Assembly: GCA_017893485.1 (NCBI GenBank)
Contig: CM030364.1
Location: forward strand, 45,064,754 to 45,128,753
Source of the DNA: Hemerocallis citrina
Taxonomy: Eukaryota > Streptophyta > Magnoliopsida > Asparagales > Asphodelaceae
DNA: 64,000 nt
Direction of reading: 5' to 3'
Shown piece after piece: positions 56,028-64,000 of the stretch. Position 1 is the first letter of the stretch. Each line of letters begins with the position of its first letter. Both the position numbers and the translations under genes were made by a program. The notes under the pieces are model-generated. The model saw only the letters and a list, made by a program, of their open reading frames with translations, had not been told where the DNA came from and did not search any database.

Positions 56028-56618
56028 TGTTACCGCTGATTCTGGTGTGGGGGTAAACAGATGAGATTTGTGAGTTCGCGGAAAAACCTGAATAGCGGAT
56101 TCAAGCCTTCTGATTCCTGCCGCTACCTGCAAGGAAGTGCAATACACTGGGGTTGATTCCGGCGACGCACCCTCCGACGCTCTTGTCAGTAACCAGCGAT
56201 GATTAAGAAAGAGCTTAAGGTGAAAAAAGAGTAATTACCTGGTCACAGTGGTAGGGGGGAGGTATTTATAGTCGCCATGGGAGTGATTAGGGGCCTGATT
56301 CCCTGTATAACTGTCAGGAGTAAAATCCACCCAGTCTGTTTAGGAAACTGACCCTTGATTCCCGGTGAGAGCAAATCAGGCCCGTTGATTCGGTCAAATC
56401 AGTGACCCTGATTTTTCTATTGCTGATCTGGATTTGTTTTGGGTCGGGACCCGTACCCAGTTGGAGCGGATCCGTTCGCGGGTTATTGGGTCTGTGAGAA
56501 GGAAACCCAGTACCCGTTTCGGACCCATTTATATGTGAAATTACCGTTTTACCCCTGAGCTTCAAGATTCGTGCCCAATCTGGACGGCTCCGGTTTAACC
56601 CCATTTTTAGCCATATCA
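56028..56618 (-). repeat. 3' LTR of Tat-type element
   Basis: 591 bp, with a TATA box CTATAAATACC on the minus strand (about 56262-56272). The left flank is host (germin-like pseudogene 3' flank). Confidence 0.8.
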
Positions 56619-56634
56619 CGAGCCCCCCACTCCT
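56619..56634 (-). other. Polypurine tract
   Basis: AGGAGTGGGGGGCTCG on the minus strand, touching the LTR start. Confidence 0.8.
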
Positions 56635-57124
56635 AAAGACTGAGTGTGATCAGCCTTTGAGGAGTAGTTTAACTGTTTCAGTGGCTAGTGGAGTTGTATC
56701 GGAGTCTGAATGGAGGATTTTGAATCTTAAAGGGGGTAGTGAGGTAATTTTTGGAGCCATATGCTGTTCTGAAGCCTTGTTTGAATATTCGACGGTTTTT
56801 ATCTATTTTTTCGGATTATTTATTTAATTTTGCGAGGTGTTAACCAATCGTTCGGGGGCCTCAACAGTACTTTCTAGGCAATAATTGTTCGTTCAGGGGT
56901 TCAAAAATATCCCCCCGAATTTTTAATTATTTTCTAGAATTTTTAGTTAATTTTCCCAAATTTTTAGCAATTTTTCGCAATTTTTAAATAAATAAAACGA
57001 TTTAAATAAATAAAAATTGATTTTTAAATACCAATTTATGGAGTGGCGCAATCTGGACCCTTGATCAGCTCCGAGCGCGATTCTCTGGGTGATCAGACGA
57101 TCCCTATTCCTCGGCAGGTAATTT

Positions 57125-58720
57125 CTTCATTAACGAGGGTCGGCTCCTCGGTTCTTCGGCTCGGCAGCTCGGCTCCTCGGCTCGGAGGCTCGGAGCCAGC
57201 CGAGGTACGTGGCGTCATCTGGGCCGTCCATCTCAGCGCAGATCCCCAAAAAATGCTATCTTGTCGTTTAGTGGACGTGGCGAAATCTGAGCCGTTCATC
57301 ATGACGAGTGCGCTTTTCGACAAGATCCAACGGTTGATATGGGTCGGCGGGTTTTTTTTGCCATATATGAGGGTCGGTTCCTCGTCCCCTCGGCTCGGCG
57401 GGCTTTTTTGCCGTATGCGAGGGTCGGTTCCTCGTTCCCTCGGCTCGGCAGGCTTTTCCGCCGCATAAGAGGGTCGGTTCCTCGTCCACTCGGCTCGGCG
57501 AGATCAGAGCTGTCCATCATGACGAGCGCGCTCTTTGACAAGATCTGACGGCTGAGATGGGTCGGCAGATTTTTTTGACATATACGAGGGTCGGTTCCTC
57601 GTCTCTTCGTCTCGTCCGCTCGGCTCGGAAGGTCGAGGCACCAATGGTTCGGGATCAGCCGAAGTACGTGGCGCGATCCTGGGCGTCCATCTCAGCACAG
57701 ATCCCCAAAAAACACTATCTTGTCGTTTAGTGGACGTGGCGAAATCTGAGCCGTCCATCATGCCGAGCGCGTTTTTTGACAAGATCTGACTGTTGAGGAT
57801 GGTCGGCAGGTTTTTTCGCCATATACGAGGGTCAGTTCCTCGTCCTCTCGGCTCGGAAGCTCGGTGCCGTTAGTCGAGGCACTGAGTTGGGCATTTTGAA
57901 GGATGTGGCTTTGATGGGTTGCTACCTCCCGAGCCCAGTAGCTTGGCTGCTTGGCCAAGCTGTTCGGTAGCTCGGTTAAGCAGGCCGGTGGCAGGCAGTT
58001 CGGAAGGTGCACGTGGTCGGATCTGGTGCGTCCATCATGGTGCGAATCACGAGGATGGGGTACAGATCACGAGAAAACGTTATCTTGTCGTTTTGTGGGC
58101 GTGGCGCGATCTGAACCGTCCATCGAATTCTGACATGAATTTTGGAGAGATCCGACGGTAATTTCGCCTCGGAATGATTTTTCTCCATATACGAGGGTCG
58201 GTTCCTCGTCCTCTCGGCTCGGAAGCTCGGTGCTGTCAGTCGAGGCATGGAGTTGGACGTTTTGAAGAATGTCGGCCTTGATGGGTTGTGACCTTCTAGC
58301 CCAGTAGCTCGGCTGCTTGGCCAAGCTGTTCGGTAGCTCGGTTAGGCAGGCCGGTGGCAGGCAGTTCGGAAGGTGCACGTGGTCGGATCTGGTGCGTCCA
58401 TCATGGTGCGAATCACGATGATGGGGTTCAGATCACGAGAAAACATTATCTTGTCGTTTTGTGGGCGTGGCGCAATCTGAACCGTCCATCGAGTTTTAAC
58501 ACGAATTTTGGAGAGATCCGACGGTGATTTTGCCTCGGAAGGATTTTTCTCCATATACGAGGGTCGGCTCCTCGTCCCCTCGGTTCGGAAGCTCGGTGCC
58601 TTTGGCCGAGGTATGGAGAACAAGTAACTCGGAGTTGTCTGGAGGAGACTCAGTAGCTCGGTGGCCCAGCCGAGCTGTTCGATAGCTCGGTTAGGCACAC
58701 CGGTGGCCGAGTTGCGGACT
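57125..58720 (+). repeat. Tandem repeats before the antisense gene
   Basis: A complex array built on the phrase ATATACGAGGGTCGGTTCCT and its surroundings. At 57360-57500 three short units of about 55 bp occur. One unit of 241 bp (57580-57820) is followed by two 366-bp units (57821-58186 and 58187-58552) and a partial third. Each long unit contains CTCGGCTCGG, a GGCCGGTGGCAGGCAGTTCGG phrase and TTATCTTGTCGTTTTGTGGG. 56635-57124 between PPT and array is AT-rich with no feature. Short frames here are products of the repeats. Confidence 0.8.
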
Positions 58721-58838
58721 TGGTTATTTCAAGATCCTCTGTCGTTGGAGCTGAAACGTCGCGACACTCCGCTTTGGCGCTTTGGCTTCTTAATGGGCTT
58801 TTTAGATTCCCAAAGTGGCCCAAACTTGCTTTTGGGGT

Positions 58839-58845
58839 TATAAAA
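58839..58845 (+). promoter_or_regulatory. TATA box of antisense gene
   Basis: TATAAAA on the plus strand, about 205 bp before ATG 59047 and followed by a pyrimidine-rich leader. It is strand-specific to the antisense unit. Confidence 0.6.
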
Positions 58846-59046
58846 GATCATTCCCCCACCCCCAAGCTCATTTCTCACTTTTCACTCTTAAGATTTCACT
58901 TTTACTCTGTGCTCTCTGCTAGTGGCGATTTTCGTTCCAAGGTGGTTGCGCTAGCTATCGCGTGGGCCAGGCGATTTCCGGCGAGCTCATTCCGACCGTG
59001 AACGTCACTTCAAGGTCAGTATTTGCCTTAGCTTTTTTTAATAGAG

Positions 59047-61251
59047 ATGTCAAGAGTGAACTCGGGGAGTGAGGCCTCGTCCTCGGGCAATGATGGCGCC
59101 GAGGAGAGAAGGCAGGCGGAGATCAGTAGGAAGGGGAAGCAGGTAGCCGAGCCGTCGGTGACCGAGGCGAGGAAAGAGAAGAAGAAGAGGAGGGTAGTAT
59201 CGCAATCTCCCGTGGTCGAGGTGTTTGTCGAGAATCCGAAGTAGGCCCCCGAGATGGGACGATACCCTTCTGTACTGTCCGGGCATTCCGGGGTTAGGCA
59301 GTACGAAGGCGATCTTTTGAAGAAGGCGGTCTTCAGCCAGTCGGAAGTTTACGAGGAACCCAATCCGGCACTTCCCACCGAGGCAGACGAGATCGGGTCG
59401 GTGCTATCCGAGAGGGATATCCTTCGGATCAGAAAGGGGTTCGCCATCCCTCCAGAGTACAAGTTAATTGTCCCCGGCACTGCGATGCGGGCGAATTCCA
59501 AACTATCGTCGTCGGATATGTGCATGTTCGACTTCGACTCCTTGAACGATGGACTGCGTTTTCCGCTGCACCCCTTCATTCTCCAAGTCCTCGGATGGTT
59601 CTACCTTGCGCCGACCCAATTTATGCCAAACACATGGCATCATGTGAACGCCTTCCTGCTCTAGTGCCGCAACGCTAAAGTCGAGCCGGACCTGACGGTC
59701 TTCCGAGGCCTGTATCGAATAAACCGGATGCACAAGACCGAGCATCGGTACTACTTGGGGCCGAGGAAGGGCGTTAGGATCATAGAAAACCCTGACTCAA
59801 TTAAAGGCTGGAAAGAGAAGTTCTTAATATTGAGGGGGGAACCAATATTGCAAATTCCGACCCGGTGGAAACCAGAGGTGCCCAAGTTTGCGAGAGCCGA
59901 CCCCGTACTGTCTGCGGCCGAGGAGGAGGCGGCGAGGAAGATCACGGCCCTCCCCATGTTGAGTTGGAGGGAGTTGATGGAGGAGGTGTTGTTCGGGTCT
60001 GGCCTTAGTCCCATCGACCCGAATATGCTCTTGACATCTCGTTTATTTTTGTTTTTCTTTTAAGTCTTTAGTTCGTCTTACTGACTCAGTTTGTGTTTCG
60101 TTTGATGCAGAAGCAATGAAGATTGATTTCAACGCCATGATGGCCGATAGGTCCAAAATGGCCGGCGGCAGGAATTGGAAGAGGCCGACCGTGGCTGCCT
60201 CGTCAGCTCCGCAGCCCAAGGTCGCTCTGACTACCACTCCGCCTCCTCCAACCACCGAGGTGCCTTCGACGGTGGTTGTTGCCGAAGAGCCCTCGGCGCC
60301 TGTGGCATCTGCCCTGGTTGGTGGGGCCTTCGATGTCAATGCGGCGTTGTCGCTCGAGGCTCCACCGTTGACGGGTGCGGCCGAGGAGATCCTGACCGAG
60401 CAGCACAAACAGCTGTTCGTGCCGAACTGGCAAGTGAAGAATCACGACGGATTCCTCGGAAACTCGCAGATGTCGGTGCAGGTCGTCAAGCACCTGGCGA
60501 CCCCGAAGGATAGAGCCGCGCTGAAGGCGGGGACGGTCGGCGACGATACCTACGAAGTGGCTCGGTCGCTCGTATCGGTAAGCTTTTCATTGTGGATTTC
60601 TTCAAGTCTATTGCTCGGCCTATATCTTGCGCTATCGTTGTCTTCACAGGCTACCTGCCACTTCGGCCATCTCCTTGAGACGTTCGCCGCGCAGGAGAAA
60701 GAGCTGAAGGCCGCCAGCGACAAAGACAGGGCAGAGAAGGTCAAGGCGGTTCGGCAACTCGAGGCCGAGTAGAGGCGAGTCGAGGCCTTGGAGGTCCGGA
60801 TTACCGATCTTGTGGCCGACCTGGAAAGAGCCAAGGGGCGACTTAATGCGGAGTCTGCCAAAGCCGCGAAGGCTGCCGAGGAGCTGGCTGCGATGGCGAA
60901 GTCTCTGGCCGATGTGAAGGCGGAGAAAGAGGCCTTGGCCGCGCAGATTAGGGCCGAGGTCGAGGCCGAAGCGAAGGAGCACATGGCCACGAACATGGAG
61001 ATGTCCTATCAGAGGGCGCTCGACTATGTTCAGGACCGTGTTCCCGGCTTTGAGCGGGTCGGCTACAGGCTGTGGCTGGGGTCACCCTCAGGCGGCGAGG
61101 AGGAGGGAGGCGAAGGTGACGAGGGGGAAGGTGACAACGACGAGGAGGTGGAGGCCAAACCTTCGGTGGCAGACCCCGGGTCGAGGGGAGAAACGAGGGG
61201 CCATCTGGCGACGCGCCTATGGTCGAAGCGGCGATGCAGGTGGACCCCTGA
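59047..61251 (+). pseudogene. Antisense gene of Tat element (Transposase_28-like)
   Basis: Opposite in strand to pol. Reading from ATG 59047, exon 1 ends at 60040 (GT at 60041, AG at 60109-60110), exon 2 at 60577 (GT at 60578, AG at 60648-60649), exon 3 runs on to a TGA at about 61249. Intron phases (1 and 0) fit across both junctions, and one frame holds through exons 1 and 2. Exon 1 has a charged N-terminus (KEKKKRRV), then a domain with LSERDILRIRKGFAIPPEYK and LNDGLRFPLHPFILQVLGWF, the wording of the 'putative gypsy type transposon' family (Transposase_28). Exon 3 is a long Ala/Glu/Lys coiled coil. Three in-frame TAG codons (59242, 59662, 60770) and a 1-base shift near the end stop translation. 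Function of this family is unknown; a role in regulating or packaging the element is only speculation. Confidence 0.8.
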
Positions 61252-61419
61252 TCTCCTCGTAATTTTTGTAATTTTTGTTCTTTTTCAAAAACAGTGTAAT
61301 GCCTTTTGCGGACTGGCCACCGCTTTGATGATGAATGAAAAAGATTGTTTTGGTTTTGTGTTTGTCTAAGTGTTTGGTTCAGTCATGTAGTTCTTCAATG
61401 TTGTCCTTCTTTATTTCAG

Positions 61420-62193
61420 ATCGCCGAGCAAACTCGCGTCACCGCGGCAGCTCAGCACCGTGCGGAGTTGTTTCAGCAGTCCCGGGAGGATCGCCTCGAG
61501 GGTGAGGTTCATCTGACGAGGAGAATACTGTACAACGTAGAAAAGAGGAACAGCGAGTTGTTGGCCGAGTTGCACCATCTGCGGATGGTCAAGGCCGAAC
61601 TATCTGCGAAGGAGGAAGAGTTGGCCCGCGCTTTGGCCGAGCGAGATGATTTCGCAAGGAGGGTAGAACAGCTGCAAAGGGTAACGGTCGACAAGAGTAT
61701 CGAGGTGACCCACTTGCGCCGTGTCATATCTGATAGCGCCGAGTATCCTGGTTCGGCAAAGCTTCCTCGGTTCAAGGTAATTGTGAGGGACGACACACTG
61801 AAGGACAGGATCGTTGAACTAGAGGAAGAGGTTGCTCGGCTTAAACCTCAGCCGGTGAGGGCTAATGTTCGGAGTACTTCGTGTACTCGCGAAGAGATTG
61901 ACCGAGGGATTACGTTCTATCAACTCGCGAGCCGAACCCCCATCATAGGTCGGACAGCAGCTGACGCCCAAAGTGGAGTAGCGGTATCTTCAAGCGGTGC
62001 TTCGGTCGGAGCGACCGTCAGGGTCAGCGGCGAGGGGGCGTCTCGATTCGTCGGCTTAGAGACGAGCTCGAAGGCCGAGAAGCGCCGACCCCGGGTATCC
62101 CTGAACCGGAGCGTCCCCTACCGCGGAGGCACTAATCGGGTCGTATTGTGTTTTTGGGTCTCCGAACTGTCTTTTGTTGTAACCTTTTTGTAA
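61420..62193 (+). CDS. Second antisense frame, coiled-coil protein
   Basis: Opens after a good splice acceptor (TTTATTTCAG, 61410-61419), reading IAEQTRVTAAAQHRAELFQQ and then a heptad-rich segment (AELHHLRMVKAELSAKEEEL, VARLKP). It continues open to TAA 62191-62193. It may be a last exon of the unit starting at 59047, or a separate gene whose first exon lies in 61252-61410; I cannot decide. The C-terminus beyond about 62130 looks like 3' UTR read by chance. No family recognised beyond coiled coil. Confidence 0.5.
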   Translation: MAEQTRVTAAAQHRAELFQQSREDRLEGEVHLTRRILYNVEKRNSELLAELHHLRMVKAELSAKEEELARALAERDDFARRVEQLQRVTVDKSIEVTHLRRVISDSAEYPGSAKLPRFKVIVRDDTLKDRIVELEEEVARLKPQPVRANVRSTSCTREEIDRGITFYQLASRTPIIGRTAADAQSGVAVSSSGASVGATVRVSGEGASRFVGLETSSKAEKRRPRVSLNRSVPYRGGTNRVVLCFWVSELSFVVTFL

Positions 62194-62259
62194 ATTTATC
62201 CAAGTTATATTAATGAAATTGGAGTTGGCTTGCTTGTTGTAGTGCTGTAATTGCTTTAG

Positions 62260-62650
62260 CTAGAGTTGGCTTGAAATGAAGCGCGAGAAGCGCTTGCTTC
62301 GTCGAGCACCTTGGCCACGAAACTCACGCTTTAGCCGTGGTCCTGACTCTTGCTCGGTACGTATCGGTGCGGCTCGGTGCCTCGGCAGAGGTGTAACTGT
62401 TTCGAGGCTGGGGCCACGTGGCCTGATCTGGACGGTGGATCATGATCAGGGCGCAGATCACGAGAAGGGAGGCGCAAGTTCCAAGAAAATACTATCTTGT
62501 CGTTTTGTGGACACGTGGCATGGTTAGGTCCGTTCATCACACTCTAGCACGCATTTTGAGATGATCTAACGGTGGCTTCGCCTCGGAAGGATTTTTCGCC
62601 ATATACGAGGGTCGGTCCCTTGTCTGCTCGGCTCAAGGATTTGAGCGGGC
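62260..62650 (+). repeat. Second occurrence of the 'tacgagggtcgg' phrase region
   Basis: Downstream of the antisense genes the same phrases recur as at 57125-58720: ACTATCTTGTCGTTTTGTGG (62490-62509) and CGCCATATACGAGGGTCGGT (62598-62617). So related repeat sequence brackets the antisense unit on both sides. Confidence 0.7.
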
Positions 62651-62654
62651 ATAG

Positions 62655-63238
62655 TCAGTCCGAATGATGTAATCCGAACCAGCGTTAGTGTTGCTCAACG
62701 GTTGTGGGAGCAGTTCCGAACGGTGATCTACTTCTGGCTCGCCTAAGGGCAAACCGGGGAAGTAAAGTCGAGCCGAGTGTTGGACTCCGAACCATCGGTG
62801 TAGTTCAACGGTTGTGGGAGCAGTTTCGAACGGTGATCTACTTCCGGCTCGCCTAAGGGAGAACTGGGGAAGTAAAGTCGAGCCGAGTGTTGGACTCCGA
62901 ACCATCGGTGTAGTTCAACGGTTGTGGGAGCAGTTCCGAACGGAGATCTACTTCTGGCTCGCCTAAGGGAGAGCCGGGGAAGTGAAGTCGAGCCGAGTGT
63001 TGGACTCCGAACCATCGGTAGATTTGTTCAACGGTTGTGGGAGCAGTTCCGAACGGTGATCTACTTCTGGCTCGTCTAAGGGCGAACTGGGGAAGTAAAG
63101 TCGAGCCGAGTGTTGGACTCCGAACCATCGGTGTAGTTCAACGGTTGTGGGAGTAGTTCCGAACGGCGATCTACTTCCGGCTCGCCTAAGGGCGAACCGG
63201 GGAAGTAAAGTCGAGCCGGACATTGGACTCCGAACCAT
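62655..63238 (+). repeat. 110-bp minisatellite, about five units
   Basis: The phrase CAACGGTTGTGGGAGCAGTT recurs at spacings of 110, 110, 113 and 110 bp (GTTGTGGG at 62701, 62811, 62921, 63034, 63144). Units are over 90% alike by eye. Overlapping minus-strand frames here repeat the same peptide because of the array and are not genes. 63239-63405 separates it from integrase and holds no feature. Confidence 0.92.
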
Positions 63239-63405
63239 TTGTTAAAATTAAAAAACAAAAGATAACGGCGGAGAGATGCAAACAAATTTATAAGTTTGAA
63301 AGAGCATTCTTCATTGATAATTGACGGCGAGCCGTTTTTACATATAACAACTTAAGAAATGAATTACAAGTTAGAGGAGAGGAATGGTTCGACACCTCGT
63401 GATAC

Positions 63406-64000
63406 TCAGAGAGGCGCCGGGGCGCTTTCTTGGTATTTTAGGAGGTGGTGGGCATTCCAGGTCCTCGGAATCTCTCTGCCCTCTAGATCTTCCAGACGAT
63501 AGGCTCCGGGCCAAACTACCTTTGTGATCTTGTAGGGTCTTTCCCAGTACGGGGCCAGTTTGCTCCTCTGATTGGGGAAGGAGATGGCTAGTTTTCTGAG
63601 GACTAAGTCCCCTTCCTTGAGATCGGTGGGTCGAACTTTCTTGTTGTACGCCAGTTCGACCCTCCTCTGGTAGCTCTGTTGGCGTATTGATGCTCTTTCC
63701 CTCAGCTCATCTATGAGGTCCAAGTTCGCCCGTAGGTCTCTGGCATTCTGTTCCTCGTTGTAGGCTGCGAGACGAGGAGAGGGTATTCCGACTTCGAGTG
63801 GTATTACCGCCTCGGACCCATAGGTGAGGTTGAACGGGGACTCGCCTGTGGGGGTCCGCTTGTTGGTGCGGTAGTTCCACAGCACATTGGGGAGTTGGTC
63901 GACCCATAAGCCTCTAGAACACCTGTCGAGTCTCTTCTTGATACCAGAGAGGATCTGTCGGTTAGCGTTCTCTGCCTGTCCATTCGACTGAGGATGGGAG
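63406..64000 (-). CDS. Gypsy integrase C-terminal part, runs off window
   Basis: Minus strand, open from the window edge to the stop at 63406. It contains SHPQSNGQAENANRQIL, which holds the catalytic Glu of the DDE core. Then LWNYRTNKRTPTGESPFNLT and YGSEAVIPLEVGIPSPR follow, and the C-terminal DNA-binding region DLVLRKL, GPYW/YKITKVVWPGAYRLEDLEG and RTWNAHHLLKYQ. This wording is typical of the Tat branch of Ty3/gypsy. No stop or shift occurs in the visible 198 codons. The rest of pol lies beyond 64000. Confidence 0.93.
   Translation of the reverse strand, partial: SHPQSNGQAENANRQILSGIKKRLDRCSRGLWVDQLPNVLWNYRTNKRTPTGESPFNLTYGSEAVIPLEVGIPSPRLAAYNEEQNARDLRANLDLIDELRERASIRQQSYQRRVELAYNKKVRPTDLKEGDLVLRKLAISFPNQRSKLAPYWERPYKITKVVWPGAYRLEDLEGREIPRTWNAHHLLKYQESAPAPL

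Larger units (their letters stand above)
56028..64000 (-). mobile_element. Tat-lineage Ty3/gypsy element, 3' part
   Basis: Minus-strand element running off the right edge. Order on that strand is integrase C-terminus (64000-63406), 110-bp tandem repeats, an antisense gene region (plus strand 58839-62193), a second repeat region, PPT (56619-56634, AGGAGTGGGGGGCTCG), 3' LTR (56028-56618). The LTR starts TGATATGG and ends GGTAACA on the minus strand. The element sits in the 3' flank of the germin-like pseudogene. An extra antisense frame between integrase and 3' LTR is a known trait of Tat/Grande-type elements. GC content is clearly higher than its surroundings. Confidence 0.88.

Noticed and set aside
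57043..58843. Several Ser/Arg/Pro-rich frames on both strands
   Set aside because: They come from the 366-bp and shorter tandem repeats and have no family resemblance.
62633..63285. Five overlapping minus-strand frames with the same MVRSPTLGST peptide
   Set aside because: They are products of the 110-bp tandem array; the repeat length is not a multiple of three, so the peptide recurs in shifted frames.

Overview
This is nuclear DNA of a flowering plant, probably a eudicot; I cannot name the species. The evidence is a spliced germin-like protein gene, plant-type LTR retrotransposons primed by initiator tRNA-Met, L1-type LINEs, hAT, Harbinger and Mutator-type DNA elements, and AT-rich spacers. 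I found no prokaryotic signatures and recognised no rRNA or tRNA gene. Only one host gene looks intact. Almost everything else is nested, mostly broken, transposable elements, many of whose borders can be fixed by target-site duplications (TSDs).

Layout. 1-2560: LINE remnant cut by the window edge. 2700-6300: germin-like gene (CDS 5242-5353 and 5709-6253) with its upstream blocks; a LINE 3' end with a 49-A tail sits in the upstream region. 6637-8023: a solo LTR split by a second solo LTR of the same family in opposite orientation, both with perfect TSDs. 8031-17790: a hAT transposon whose decayed transposase lies on the minus strand; a LINE (10728-16993) sits in it, and a 3.3-kb solo LTR (11147-14427) sits in that LINE. 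17994-18933: Harbinger/Tourist-like element filled with small hairpins. 19475-23254: second LINE, split by a 674-bp solo LTR. 23255-26925: part of a very long LTR carrying a Mutator-like MITE. 26930-28580: hAT-like end and a second copy of the sequence at 18986-19473, broken by an LTR. 28580-33287: Ty3/gypsy element (minus strand) with two LTRs and a TSD.

34428-50838 is the most unusual part. It is one 16.4-kb Ty3/gypsy element (minus strand; LTRs at both ends, PBS, PPT, TSD AATAA) in which most of gag-pol is replaced by a fragment of the host gene for ribophorin I / OST1, a subunit of the ER oligosaccharyltransferase. The OST1 tail runs in frame into what remains of a chromodomain. This element was later hit by two solo LTRs of about 3 kb, by a copia/TRIM composite with 75-bp LTRs, and by a small hAT-like element.

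51100-53600: spacer with Helitron-like termini and two exons of a type-A response-regulator gene with intron sequence still present. 53760-56020: a second germin-like gene block, now a pseudogene, with one promoter segment inverted relative to the first copy. 56028-64000: 3' half of a Tat-lineage Ty3/gypsy element (minus strand), running off the window. It carries an oppositely oriented spliced gene-like unit (59047-61251, then 61420-62193) between integrase and the 3' LTR, plus tandem repeats on both sides.

The germin-like protein would be a secreted cupin of the cell wall. The transposon genes shown here all carry stops, frameshifts or active-site changes and are unlikely to make working proteins.
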